A stretch of 64,000 bases of DNA from Trujillonella endophytica (GTDB lineage Bacteria > Actinomycetota > Actinomycetes > Mycobacteriales > Geodermatophilaceae): positions 97,776 to 161,775 of the forward strand of contig NZ_JABGCI010000012.1 of assembly GCF_019799905.1 (NCBI RefSeq). Reading direction: 5' to 3'. The notes beneath the pieces are model-generated. The model ran no database searches, had not been told where the DNA came from, and worked only from the letters and a program-made list of their open reading frames with translations. A program made the position numbers and the translations under genes. Below are positions 9,227-19,105 of the stretch, piece by piece; within the stretch, counting starts at the first letter, position 1, and each line of letters starts with the position of its first letter.

Positions 9227-11310
9227 GTCGTCAGACCGTCGAGCAGCCCATTTACTCCCAGCGTGCCCGCCTGGTCCCCGAAGAGGGTCAGCACGAGTCT
9301 GCGGTCGAGGAACCGATTGGCGTTGTCGCAGGAGGTCTCCGACAGGAACGTGCAGAAGTGGCACGCGGCGCCGTGCAGAAAGTCCTCCTGCCCCCGAGGG
9401 ACACGGTGAGAACACACGGGATCGGAAGAGCACCGCGCTGCTTTCGTCAAGGCACGTGTGACGAGTCGCTCCATCGCCTTGCGTGCGGACTGCTCGACGA
9501 GGCCGCCCAGAGTCCCGTCACTGTCCGGCGAAGTGGTAGAGATCAAGAACCCGGCGGCTGGCTCGTAGTCGTCAGTTCGCCGCCACGCGTAGACCCGCTC
9601 ACTCAGTGAGGCGGATCCGTAGCCGGCGTCGAGCGCCATCTGGCGGATCACCAAGTGGGCCAAAGTGTGAGCCGCCCAGTATCGAGGGGGCTCCAGGCGG
9701 CTGTCTGGGTCCGCGATTGCCGCAGAGGTGCTCGTGCGCCGCCTGACGTTGCGTCGGTGCGCCTCTTGATGGGCTTTCCAGAGCGCGGAATCGAGTACCG
9801 CGTCCTCCCATGGGTCCACGAGGTCTTCGCGGAGTCGGACGAACACACCTTCGCCGTGGTCCTCCGTCGCCGGAACCCAACGCGGTTGCTTGCGCGCCAA
9901 TGGGGCGAGACGCTCCGGCGCGTCCCCGATGCGGTCGAAGGCATCGACTCGAGTGAAGCCGACGAACGCATTCACCTTCTTCAGCCGGTCGACGGCCGCG
10001 ATCGTCTCGATGGCTGGGAGCAATTTGCTGGGGACCTCCACGTCACGGATTCGGAAGTCGCTCTCACGGGCGTGCTTCGCGAAATCCGCCGGACGGATGA
10101 GCGTTCGCCACTCAGGTGCACGTAGCTCGATCGGGCTGTACGGCGTGGTACGGCCGTGGTCTTCGGCCCCCCCGGCGGCCAGCTGGAGGGCCTCCCAGAC
10201 GGTTTCGTCCGGTACGTCGGACAGGTCTAGACCGTCCTTGAGGACGAATTTCTTGAACATGGGCACTACCGCCTCGGTGGTCGCCATCGCCCGCAGTTCA
10301 GCCGAGACGCTCTGCAGCCGGACAGCGACATCGACTGCCTTGAGCTCCTTGCTCTCCGGCACGACGAGAAGGCTGATCGTGGCCGGGAACCACTGGTTGG
10401 CCGCGCCCAGCAGCATGAGCTTCGTCTCCGCCGTGCACTTCTCGAACGTCCCGAGGTGGGGGTGGCGTCCGCGGCAGTGCGGCATCCGCTCGGCTCCAGC
10501 TGTCCCCGTGAGCTCTCGCATGCTTCGCGTCAGTCCACAAGCGACACAGGTGACACGCACCTCCGGACCGATGTTGCTGCGCCACTCGAGCATCCGCAGC
10601 CTCGTGGCGGGATTCGTCACTCCGGGCGCCTTTTCACACGTCCAGGTCCCACCGTGCGAGCCGTGGACGAAGGCGGTGTAGGGGAACTCATCCAGGTGAC
10701 CGTTCAGGCAGGCAACTAGGTACCTCGCCGGAACGGCCACGCTTTCCCGAGGCTTCCCCTTGCCGTTGCGGCCCTTGCACTGCTTGTGGACGAAGCGCGC
10801 TTGGTCAGGACGCATGCCGATCGTGTTGAGGAATGTGAAGACACCGCCCTCGCCCTCGAACGGAGCCAGGCGATCACAACCAGTGCAGCGTAACCATCGG
10901 GGAAAGGCAGTGGCCGGGACGCCGAGCCGCGGGACCTCCCGCGGTCCCACCTCCTGTCGGGGAGGCCGACGGAGTTCGCGGACCTGGCGACCCAGCTGCG
11001 CCTTGACCGCCTCGATCAGGCGTGGCTCGAAGACCTGCAGAGCTCCGCCCATCTGCGCGTAGGCCCGCTCCCAGGCGTCCAAGCCCTGCGGCATGACGGC
11101 GATGTGCGGCAGGTCGACCGACGCGCCGATACCGGCGGTGTAGAGAAGAGCGGTCGGCCGTACCGAGCCGACGCGGCCGAAGTTCTTCGGCTTGACCGCG
11201 TCCTGGTGCTCGAAAGGGTCAACGATGTCCGCCGTGGCGACATACGCAGCTGAGGCACCGGTCTCGCCCGACGTGTCCGCACTGGGGTCGGTGGCGGCCG
11301 TCTCCGTCAC
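9223..11310 (-). CDS. drmB: DISARM protein DrmB (DUF1998)
   Basis: 695 aa from GTG at 11310, overlapping the drmA stop as GTGA; nine codons further upstream are open but lie inside drmA. Cysteine pairs suggest zinc sites: RCTGC near residue 120, a C/H cluster around CLNGH near 205, CVACG near 255. The C-terminal DUF1998 region contains AHLVIRQMALDAGYG, then a Cys-rich segment with VCSHR, CHFC and TSCD at about 635-680. In DISARM, DrmB partners the DrmA helicase in a DNA-binding complex that is thought to sense and act on incoming phage DNA; sequence here supports the family but not the mechanism. It sits between drmA and drmC with four-base overlaps on both sides. Confidence 0.93.
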   Translation of the reverse strand: MTETAATDPSADTSGETGASAAYVATADIVDPFEHQDAVKPKNFGRVGSVRPTALLYTAGIGASVDLPHIAVMPQGLDAWERAYAQMGGALQVFEPRLIEAVKAQLGRQVRELRRPPRQEVGPREVPRLGVPATAFPRWLRCTGCDRLAPFEGEGGVFTFLNTIGMRPDQARFVHKQCKGRNGKGKPRESVAVPARYLVACLNGHLDEFPYTAFVHGSHGGTWTCEKAPGVTNPATRLRMLEWRSNIGPEVRVTCVACGLTRSMRELTGTAGAERMPHCRGRHPHLGTFEKCTAETKLMLLGAANQWFPATISLLVVPESKELKAVDVAVRLQSVSAELRAMATTEAVVPMFKKFVLKDGLDLSDVPDETVWEALQLAAGGAEDHGRTTPYSPIELRAPEWRTLIRPADFAKHARESDFRIRDVEVPSKLLPAIETIAAVDRLKKVNAFVGFTRVDAFDRIGDAPERLAPLARKQPRWVPATEDHGEGVFVRLREDLVDPWEDAVLDSALWKAHQEAHRRNVRRRTSTSAAIADPDSRLEPPRYWAAHTLAHLVIRQMALDAGYGSASLSERVYAWRRTDDYEPAAGFLISTTSPDSDGTLGGLVEQSARKAMERLVTRALTKAARCSSDPVCSHRVPRGQEDFLHGAACHFCTFLSETSCDNANRFLDRRLVLTLFGDQAGTLGVNGLLDGLTT

Positions 11311-14300
11311 GCGTCCACGTCCGAGGGAAAGACCCAACCGGGAGCACCCGGCGGGTCAGGCTCAGCGACGCGGTCGCCGTACGAGCGAACGACCAGGCTG
11401 ATCTCCGGCTGGACCTCTCGCATCGAGTTGGCAACCCGCAGGTACACGTCGTCTCCGAAGGCAGGGCCCTCCTCGGGGCTCACCAGGAGGCCTCCCGCCC
11501 CCGTGTAGTCGATGTCGGGCACGGCCTTCGCCTTCTTGTACCAAGCGTCCAGTCGACGGGTGAGCTTGTTCCTGATTTCTTGCACGCGGTCGTCGGCGTC
11601 AGAACCTGCCGCTCGCCGGGCGATGACCTCCACCAAGTTCTGGAGGGTGGTGAACCGCGACGTGATGCTCCACGCGCCAGCTTGGGGGGAGTACGAAGGC
11701 GTCCGGCCGACATCCAGGACCCGAGCTATCGACACGAGCACACCCGTGAGTCCGCGCTCCAGAGAGCTGTCCGAGTAGGGAGTGACGGACAGAGCTTCCA
11801 CGTGGGCGTAGAACGTCCGGTGGTCGTGCTCGAACTGCTCGTAGTGCGCCATGTCTCGCGGACGGGAGCGGTTGGCGAGCGTGACCACGAGCCCGGGCTT
11901 GTCCGACACGCGTCCCACACGGGAAGAAGCCTGGATGTACTCAGCGGTGTTCTTGGGCTGCCCCACGACGAGCATGAGGCCGAGACGTCCGACGTCGACC
12001 CCGACTTGGAGCATCGACGTAGCGAGGACGACGTCATAGGGCCGGCTTCCTGCTCGCTTGGGAACCGCTTTGTCCGCCTTCCGGAGAGCGGCGTGCACGT
12101 TGTGCGCCTGCGTGGTGTCCCAATCCGGGTCGAACGGCGCTGACAGCCGGTCGAGTGTCTTGGTGATGTCTGTCGAAGAGACTCGCGAAGTCAGCTCGCC
12201 GATCTCCAGCCCCCAGGTACCGCGACGCGGGTAGCCGCTGGCCTTGTCCGGGTTGGTGATCCGCGTCGTGACATCGTCATCGAGATACCTGCGCATGCCG
12301 GCCAGTTCGCGCGTAGCGCTGAAGTAGCCGACGAGCGTCATGTACGGGTCGGCCACTTCGCCGTGCTGATCCAACAGCTTTTGTCCAGCCTGCAGCACAA
12401 TTTCGCTGACGCGGATCTCAGCCAGGGTCAGTTTGGCTCCGTGGGCGCACACTCCCAGATAGCGCCGGCCTGGATGCTCGGCCGACACGGGCACTTCCTT
12501 GGAGAAGTACGTGTCTGAGACGTCGATGACCTGCGGCGGGAAAATCTCGATCCCTCGTCCGTAGAGGCGCAACACCTGATTCTCGGCGTTCCGGCTGGTG
12601 GCCGTGGATGCGACGACCAGCGGTCGAACGGGATCGGCAATCGCCACGTCTGTACCCCGCTGCCAACTGCACAATGTGTCGACGGCCACTTCGAACAACC
12701 CGACGGCAGTGCCGAGCGCGCCGGTGATGAGGTGCAGCTCGTCCTGGATAACGAGATCCGGCGGGCGAAGGCGGCCGGCGGCCTGGACGGTCACCTTGGG
12801 CAGGAGGCCGCTCGCGTTGTGGCTGGTGCCAGTACAGACGGCCACGGGTGTGTCCGGGTGGCGATACCCGTGACGCGGACAGCGCTGGGCGACATGCCCG
12901 AAGAGGCTCGCTGCCTGGCCCTCCCGAGCGATACGGGCGAACTTGTCGACCGTCGCGAGCAGGAAGCTGGGCGGATACCGGTAGATCTCCTCGTCGACAG
13001 TGAGGACCGGCAGACCGTCCTCGACCGTGCCGCCATCGGCGAAGGGGCATTCCGCGCCCAGCCTGGCGCCGCAGTGGACGAGCACGCGGCGACGGGCTTT
13101 GTCGAGACGGATGTGCTGCTTGGGCGAGATGGGCGACCCGCACCACGGGCACCGCTGGAGCTGGAGCACGGTGACGCCGTAGGGGCGCCCTTCGGTGGCT
13201 ATGGCTTTGCCGATCTGCTCCTCAGCCTCGTCGTAGGACTTGGGACTGACGTTGCTGCCTACCCACAGTCCGATCCTGAACGGTTCCTCCCCCCATGTGT
13301 TCGGATCCTCGCGACGGACGAGCTCGGCCGCGCAGACGAGCGCGGTGGCGCGTTGAAACTGCTGCGTGGTGAGCAAGCGCAACGTGTACCGCATGAGCAC
13401 GGCGACACCATCTCCACCATCCAGCACGCCGTCCGGGGACTCGACCACACCCTGGAGCCGTCGGATCGCGAAGGTGTACGCCGCGAGCCCGAGGTAGGCC
13501 TCCGTCTTGCCGCCACCGGTCGGGAAGAAGAGCAGCTCCGCGCGGGCGGCCTCGCTGCTGCGGCGAGCGGACGTCGGATCTGTCAGGGCATGAAGCTGCA
13601 TGAGGATGAAGCCGATCTGGAAGTGCCGCCATGACGCGGCACCCTCCCCCTTGGCGGCCACCTTCTCGGACGCGGCGGCAATGCTGAGAGCGGCATCCTC
13701 GGAGCGGGCCTGCGCCACCTGACTGTGCACTCGCTGGTCAGCCATGACCCGGTTCATGAACTGGAAGGCGCGGAAAACGTCAGAATCCGAGCCGAGCAGT
13801 GTAAGGCCTTCCTCGAGCCGGTTCGCGGCCGCGCCGGCGTCCTCGATGGCGATCTCCGCGATCGTACGAAGGTGCTCCGGAAGCCCAGCCGCGTCAGAAT
13901 GCCGGAGCTGGAGCCACTCCCTGTAACCGACCAGGAGAGGCGAGAGACCCTCGACGACCTCGGACTGGGAGCCCGACGCGAGCCGCTTCATCGAGAGAAG
14001 CGTTCCCTCAACGCCTGAGGCGACAGTCTGCGGGATTTCTGCCGTCGGAACCCAGGTGGTTCGGACACGATTGGCCGAGCGCGAGTCCTCGGCTAGATCC
14101 CGTCGCCATACACCGTCAGGAGATGGAGGGAGCGTGCTCCAGGTCGCGGAGCAGGTCCTGCCGACGGCGAACTCGAGGCGGTCCCGGTAGAGCAGCTCCA
14201 GTCGCTGCTCCTCCTCATCCAACCCGGGCGCCAGGGCATCCAGAGGGTCGTGGATGGGGAGGAACGAATTGCTTCCATCAGCGGCGGCCGCCTCCAGTTC

Positions 14301-15002
14301 CGCCTGGAAGAGCCATTGGCGTGGCGGCAAATTTCCGTCGGTCACTCGTCGGTTCTGCAGGGCGACTTCGACGATGAGGGTCCCATCACCATCCGCCAAC
14401 ACCTCGACGCTGACGGAAACTTCGACGGACCCTGCGTGTTCCAGGACCGGTAGGTCGAGCTCAGCACCGGGCAGGAGCTGGCTAGCGAGGACCGGGATCC
14501 GGTACTCGTGAGGAGTGCGGTCGAAGTAGGTGCGCGTGCGCCCGTCTTCGTCCATCTCCCGGCGCGCGGCGTAAGACCCCCACCGTGCGATGAGCGTCAG
14601 GCCGGGCCCGCCCGGGGCCATGCGGAAGCGCAGCCCCATCGACGAGGGGGCGATCAGCTTCGACGCCGGCCCCTTGTCGTCGGCCTCCTCCGGATCGTCC
14701 GACTCCATCACTTCGAGGTCCGATGCCTCTGGGACGCCCGCACTGGCCTCGTCCGCCGCGGCCAGCAATGGCGCCTCTACGGCTCGCAGGTCAGCGACAT
14801 CCGTAGTCGCCGAAACATGCGGGCTTTCGACAGTCACAGTCGTGTCGACCTTGACCGGAGCGAGCGCACCCGCGAGATAGCGCCCGCGCGGGTTTCCGAC
14901 GACCGTTTCCGCCGGACCATCCCACGGTCCGACCAGATCGGCCACCAGCAAACGATGAAGCTCGTCCCGAACATCCGCCGAGGTCGTCATCGCATGCGTC
15001 AT
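11307..15002 (-). CDS. drmA: DISARM helicase DrmA
   Basis: 1,231 aa from the ATG at 15002 (ATGA overlap with the drmMI stop). Superfamily 2 helicase signatures: FFPTGGGKTEAY (Walker A, about residue 495), QDELHLI (motif II variant DELH, about 750), VASTAT (motif III, about 800), and QASSRVGR (motif VI, about 1025) after VGVDVGRLGL. A cysteine-containing insert begins CPWCGSP at about residue 620, probably a zinc ribbon. The first 480 residues are not recognised beyond the family. DrmA is one of the three core components (A, B, C) of all DISARM systems. No frameshift or missing motif is visible, so the protein should be functional. Confidence 0.95.
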   Translation of the reverse strand: MTHAMTTSADVRDELHRLLVADLVGPWDGPAETVVGNPRGRYLAGALAPVKVDTTVTVESPHVSATTDVADLRAVEAPLLAAADEASAGVPEASDLEVMESDDPEEADDKGPASKLIAPSSMGLRFRMAPGGPGLTLIARWGSYAARREMDEDGRTRTYFDRTPHEYRIPVLASQLLPGAELDLPVLEHAGSVEVSVSVEVLADGDGTLIVEVALQNRRVTDGNLPPRQWLFQAELEAAAADGSNSFLPIHDPLDALAPGLDEEEQRLELLYRDRLEFAVGRTCSATWSTLPPSPDGVWRRDLAEDSRSANRVRTTWVPTAEIPQTVASGVEGTLLSMKRLASGSQSEVVEGLSPLLVGYREWLQLRHSDAAGLPEHLRTIAEIAIEDAGAAANRLEEGLTLLGSDSDVFRAFQFMNRVMADQRVHSQVAQARSEDAALSIAAASEKVAAKGEGAASWRHFQIGFILMQLHALTDPTSARRSSEAARAELLFFPTGGGKTEAYLGLAAYTFAIRRLQGVVESPDGVLDGGDGVAVLMRYTLRLLTTQQFQRATALVCAAELVRREDPNTWGEEPFRIGLWVGSNVSPKSYDEAEEQIGKAIATEGRPYGVTVLQLQRCPWCGSPISPKQHIRLDKARRRVLVHCGARLGAECPFADGGTVEDGLPVLTVDEEIYRYPPSFLLATVDKFARIAREGQAASLFGHVAQRCPRHGYRHPDTPVAVCTGTSHNASGLLPKVTVQAAGRLRPPDLVIQDELHLITGALGTAVGLFEVAVDTLCSWQRGTDVAIADPVRPLVVASTATSRNAENQVLRLYGRGIEIFPPQVIDVSDTYFSKEVPVSAEHPGRRYLGVCAHGAKLTLAEIRVSEIVLQAGQKLLDQHGEVADPYMTLVGYFSATRELAGMRRYLDDDVTTRITNPDKASGYPRRGTWGLEIGELTSRVSSTDITKTLDRLSAPFDPDWDTTQAHNVHAALRKADKAVPKRAGSRPYDVVLATSMLQVGVDVGRLGLMLVVGQPKNTAEYIQASSRVGRVSDKPGLVVTLANRSRPRDMAHYEQFEHDHRTFYAHVEALSVTPYSDSSLERGLTGVLVSIARVLDVGRTPSYSPQAGAWSITSRFTTLQNLVEVIARRAAGSDADDRVQEIRNKLTRRLDAWYKKAKAVPDIDYTGAGGLLVSPEEGPAFGDDVYLRVANSMREVQPEISLVVRSYGDRVAEPDPPGAPGWVFPSDVDA

Positions 15003-18000
15003 GCCTCCTCCACAATATCCAGCTCGTCGGCCTCGTCCGTGCCTTTGGCGCCGCTCTGCATGACAGAGCGCCGGTGGTTTTCTTCGAGAAGACGGTCGAG
15101 TACCTCCACGCGAGCAACAGGGCTGATTGTGAAGCGGTCCGACTGCCTATACGTGTAGAAGCCATGCTCGAGGGCAACGTCCTCCCAGCCGTAAGATCGA
15201 AGAACCGCCCGGTCCAACTCGGCATGAATGTCTCGCAAGCGGTCAACATCCCGATCACCCGAGCGATCTGGGTCATTGACCAAGTTGTACAGCTTGGTCA
15301 GGCCCAGCCGTCGGCGCAGCATCATCTCGCGACGTTCCTCGTCCAAAATTCGCCCAATAGCTCTCAGAATGTCATTAGGCGCCGGTCGCGGGAAGGTCAC
15401 GAAGACGCTAGACGGTGTGTATCGAGAATCGTTTCGCATCGCCGACCCGTACATCATCGCCCAAGCCTGATGGAGACTTGACGACAGCACAGCCTGGTCA
15501 ACATAGTCGTCCGTCGCGAACACGACCAGCGCATGACTGAAAACCTGACCATTAGGGACCCGCAGAGGCATCAATGATCGGCTGGTTAGCGCAATGACCA
15601 GTACGGTTTCGAGTCCTTGAATCGCTTCGTACATACCGGGCCGCGCATTCCAGTACTTCCACCACTCGTGGACCATTCGAGGATAGCGAGCGGCGTCCTT
15701 GGCCATGCGATCCGGTTTCACAAGGGTCTCTATCACTTGCCAGGGCTCCTCGAAGGAGGCTGCAGCGTCTAGCGACAGTTCTTTAAAGTTGATTACCCAG
15801 CGACTGGCCGAAGAGTCAGGCCGAGAATTCAGGTCCTCGCCGTTCAGATATGGGAAAAGAACCTCGCTGTTCTGCGGGCTCCGGTCGAGAAGACGCTGCG
15901 CTTCCTCTTGCCGCAGGAGGAAACCGCTCCCCAGGACGATAGAGCCCTGGAATGCGATCCTCCGGTTCTCCACGAGAGGCGCGGGGGGACCAGAGACTCG
16001 CCCCTCCGGTTCGAGCAGCGAAGAAATCATTGGAACTGGAACCCCGTCGGCCACGCGAGGTACCTCCGGAGCGACTGCCGCAAGAGACGCCCACACTGCC
16101 GCATACTCAAGATTGGCGCCTCGCGCGGGCCACGAAGCACTGCGCACAGCGCGGCGAACCACCAGGCCTTCAGAAACCAACCGGTCCAAAGCGACCTCCC
16201 GGGTGTCACCCTGCGCGATCGTGTTGGTAGCGATAAGTCCCAGCTGACCACGGTCACGGGCGAGCAAGGCGCTAGCTCGAAGGAAGAAGTAGGCAACAAG
16301 GTCAGCATTGCCAGCGGTGCCACTGGCGAGCTGATTGACCAACCAAAGGCGGATGTTTTGTCCCATTGCTGGACTGATCTTCTTGCCGCCCAGGAAGGGT
16401 GGATTGCCGATGACCGCGTCGAAGCCGCCGTGATCGATCATCACATCGGGAAACTCAATAACCCAGTGCAACGGTTCCCACCGCTCGAAGTCACTACTAA
16501 CACTCGGAGACAATCCGTCGTCAAGGATTTCGTCGAGACCGCGGCGGTCCCCGACTCCTGCGTCAGGGAACGCATCCATAAGGGACAATGCGAGCGCTTC
16601 GTACTTAGCGTCAAGCTGCCGACCGGGCTTGCCTCCGATACTGAGCCCTGCGGCGATGATGCCGTCACCGATGGCGCGGAGTACCTGGTTGTTTTCCGTC
16701 AGCTGGGCAAGAAGCGCTCGCTTGGCTCGAGTGGAGCGCATGCTGTCGGCCTCGGAAACGGGCGTCGAGAGCTGGTGCCGCACGTCGGTCGCGCGGCGGA
16801 TCGCAGAGTCGACATCGACGGTGAAGCCCGGATCGCGCAGCCGCGCTGCGCTCGGGTCGATGTGAAGGCCGCGGAGCTGGCGCAGCTCGGAAAGACCAAG
16901 CAGCGAGTTGCCGCAGAGGATCTTGTCATCGACGAACGAGAAAGGTCGGTCGGGGTCGAGAGACACGAGCCAGAGCGAGAGCTTGCACATCTCTACCGCC
17001 ATCGGGTTGATGTCGGCACCATAGAGGCAGTGCGCAATCACTTCACGGATGGACTCGACTCGGCGGTGATGCCTTTGATCGGCAGTTGAGTCCTCGCGGG
17101 TGATTCCCTCCCGGTCCCACGCCTCGAGCAGGCGGTCAGCGAGGTAGCGCGCTGCTGCCACCAGGAAGGCTCCAGAGCCAACTGCGATGTCAGCGACCTT
17201 GAGGTCCAGCAGCTGTGACGCTGAGATGGGCACCCATTCGGTTGTCTTCGCCGTCTGCAGTGGCCCCGGCGAGTAGACGAGGGGTTCGAGGGCGTGGTGC
17301 ACGACCTCCTCTGCCAGCGACCGAGGTGTGTAGTGAGTGCCCGACGTAGCCCTGGATCGGGTCTCCACCACCACGAGCCCACCCGCTGGGACCACGTATG
17401 GCAGACCGCGTGGGTCGAGGCGCATCAGCTTGTAGTAGCCGATGAGTTCCTCCACGAGGGCGCCATCACCGACGACCGGTCGGAGCCGGCGTCGAGCCTC
17501 GTCCTGGACCGCGATGTCGCCGCTCTCGGCGTACGCCTTGGCGAGCTGTCGCACCGTGCGACTCTTCGCCGCCGGCTGATGCTCCTTCACCCAGGCGACT
17601 AGACGCTCGGCGAAGTCGTCCTGGTCCTCCTCCGCTAGGTCATTGAGCTCGTGCAGCGTCTCGAGTGCCACCTCGGGCTCGGACCCGTTCTCCGGACCTT
17701 GGAGGCCGACGACGACCTCATCGGTATACCGAGCGGAGTACCCCAGCAGACCCTCGTAGACGTAGCCGATCTGCTCGACGTCGAGCTCGCGGAAGGAGAC
17801 CTGCCGGTCCTCTCCGTTGACGTCGACGTGCTGGACGGATCGGAGGACGTGGAACATGACCCGGTCGTCGACGAGCACCTGCAGCCCGCCGCTGACTTCG
17901 TTCACCGATGTGAGCCAGGGGAACCGGTCCGGGTCGAAGAGCGACCCACCGTAGGCCGGCATGCGGAGGTCTTCGAAAGTCGCCCCTTCATAGAGAGCCC

Positions 18001-19105
18001 GGCTCGTTGCGAGCAGACGGTGCCACGTGTCGAAGGTCGACCCGAGTGCCTCGTCCCCCTCCACTCCAACCGCGTGACGGCGGCGCTCGTCGAGGCGGTC
18101 GAGGACGTCGGAGATGCCGTACGCCTCGCGATAGAGCTGTTGCGTCGGGAGCAGCTCGTTCGCCTCGGCGAAGAGGAGGAAGACGGTGCGCATCATGGAG
18201 GTGACAGCGGCGTCGTAGACCTCGTGCGCGTTGGCCGGGAGAGGCGATGCCGAGCCATCGGCAAGGGCGTGCAGATGGGACGCGGAGAAGGACTGGACGA
18301 GCAGTTCCACGGACGCGCGGACCTGGTTGCCCAGTGCGTCGGTGATCTCTTCCGCGCTCGCCATGCTGGCCTCAAGAAGTGCGTCGAGTCGGCGGTCCCG
18401 GGCTCCGCCGGCGAGCGAGGTCAGCCGGGCCAGCGCCCAGAAAGCGTCGCGCAGATCGGGTTCTTCACGGAAGAGTGCCCCGTCGAAGATTCCGGATCCC
18501 GTGCCACCTTGGGCGTTCTGCCAGACCAACGACCACCAGCGTCCGTCGGTCACGATGGCCACGGGCGCTCGGGTGCCGCCGTTCTCGCCTGACGCTCGGA
18601 GCAGCGCCGCACCGCGGTCGATGCTGCTCGCCGTCCACCCATCGGCACCCGGCGCGGTGAGATCCTCGGTCGGCTCGATGACCAGTACGAGAGCCGCGCG
18701 AGCACCCCCCGCGTCGAGCGCACCCGAACTCTGGACCGTCACCGAAGCATCCAGGTTCGTCGCAGTGACGGCTGCGTCCAGATCCGTCCGGTAGTACTCC
18801 CCCCACTCCAAGACGTCAGTCACGAAGGTCTGGACCCAGGCATCGCGCTGGCCGAGATACCGGGACGATGTCTCGACGTCCGTGCGGTCCTCGGCGCGCA
18901 TCCACTCGGTCCAGGCTTTCTCCCAGTCGCCGAAGCCGGACCGGAATGCCTCTCGTACGTCGTCGACGGCGTCGTCGGGCCGTGCCAGTCCAGCCGGGAA
19001 CTGAGCCTTCAGCGCGGGTCGGGACAGGAACGGCCCGTCCGTCAGCACGAGTTCGAGCCATGCGAACAGGTCTTCCGTACGACGACGTGGCCGACGCGGT
19101 CTCAC
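14999..19105 (-). CDS. drmMI: DISARM N6-adenine DNA methyltransferase DrmMI
   Basis: 1,368 aa from GTG at 19105 (GTGA overlap with the drmD stop). It has the layout of large Eco57I/PglX-type methyltransferases: AdoMet-binding motif I DIAVGSGAFLVAA at about residue 637, GADINPMAVEMCKLSL at about 690, and the N6-adenine motif IV NPPF at about 900, followed by GGKK and a long C-terminal target-recognition-like region. The catalytic motif NPPF identifies an adenine methylase. In class I DISARM this enzyme marks host DNA so that the Drm complex spares it. The 3' third (about 15,000-16,700) is clearly less GC-rich than flanking genes and uses more A/T-ending codons, suggesting a recently exchanged specificity region. 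Confidence 0.94.
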   Translation of the reverse strand: MRPRRPRRRTEDLFAWLELVLTDGPFLSRPALKAQFPAGLARPDDAVDDVREAFRSGFGDWEKAWTEWMRAEDRTDVETSSRYLGQRDAWVQTFVTDVLEWGEYYRTDLDAAVTATNLDASVTVQSSGALDAGGARAALVLVIEPTEDLTAPGADGWTASSIDRGAALLRASGENGGTRAPVAIVTDGRWWSLVWQNAQGGTGSGIFDGALFREEPDLRDAFWALARLTSLAGGARDRRLDALLEASMASAEEITDALGNQVRASVELLVQSFSASHLHALADGSASPLPANAHEVYDAAVTSMMRTVFLLFAEANELLPTQQLYREAYGISDVLDRLDERRRHAVGVEGDEALGSTFDTWHRLLATSRALYEGATFEDLRMPAYGGSLFDPDRFPWLTSVNEVSGGLQVLVDDRVMFHVLRSVQHVDVNGEDRQVSFRELDVEQIGYVYEGLLGYSARYTDEVVVGLQGPENGSEPEVALETLHELNDLAEEDQDDFAERLVAWVKEHQPAAKSRTVRQLAKAYAESGDIAVQDEARRRLRPVVGDGALVEELIGYYKLMRLDPRGLPYVVPAGGLVVVETRSRATSGTHYTPRSLAEEVVHHALEPLVYSPGPLQTAKTTEWVPISASQLLDLKVADIAVGSGAFLVAAARYLADRLLEAWDREGITREDSTADQRHHRRVESIREVIAHCLYGADINPMAVEMCKLSLWLVSLDPDRPFSFVDDKILCGNSLLGLSELRQLRGLHIDPSAARLRDPGFTVDVDSAIRRATDVRHQLSTPVSEADSMRSTRAKRALLAQLTENNQVLRAIGDGIIAAGLSIGGKPGRQLDAKYEALALSLMDAFPDAGVGDRRGLDEILDDGLSPSVSSDFERWEPLHWVIEFPDVMIDHGGFDAVIGNPPFLGGKKISPAMGQNIRLWLVNQLASGTAGNADLVAYFFLRASALLARDRGQLGLIATNTIAQGDTREVALDRLVSEGLVVRRAVRSASWPARGANLEYAAVWASLAAVAPEVPRVADGVPVPMISSLLEPEGRVSGPPAPLVENRRIAFQGSIVLGSGFLLRQEEAQRLLDRSPQNSEVLFPYLNGEDLNSRPDSSASRWVINFKELSLDAAASFEEPWQVIETLVKPDRMAKDAARYPRMVHEWWKYWNARPGMYEAIQGLETVLVIALTSRSLMPLRVPNGQVFSHALVVFATDDYVDQAVLSSSLHQAWAMMYGSAMRNDSRYTPSSVFVTFPRPAPNDILRAIGRILDEERREMMLRRRLGLTKLYNLVNDPDRSGDRDVDRLRDIHAELDRAVLRSYGWEDVALEHGFYTYRQSDRFTISPVARVEVLDRLLEENHRRSVMQSGAKGTDEADELDIVEEA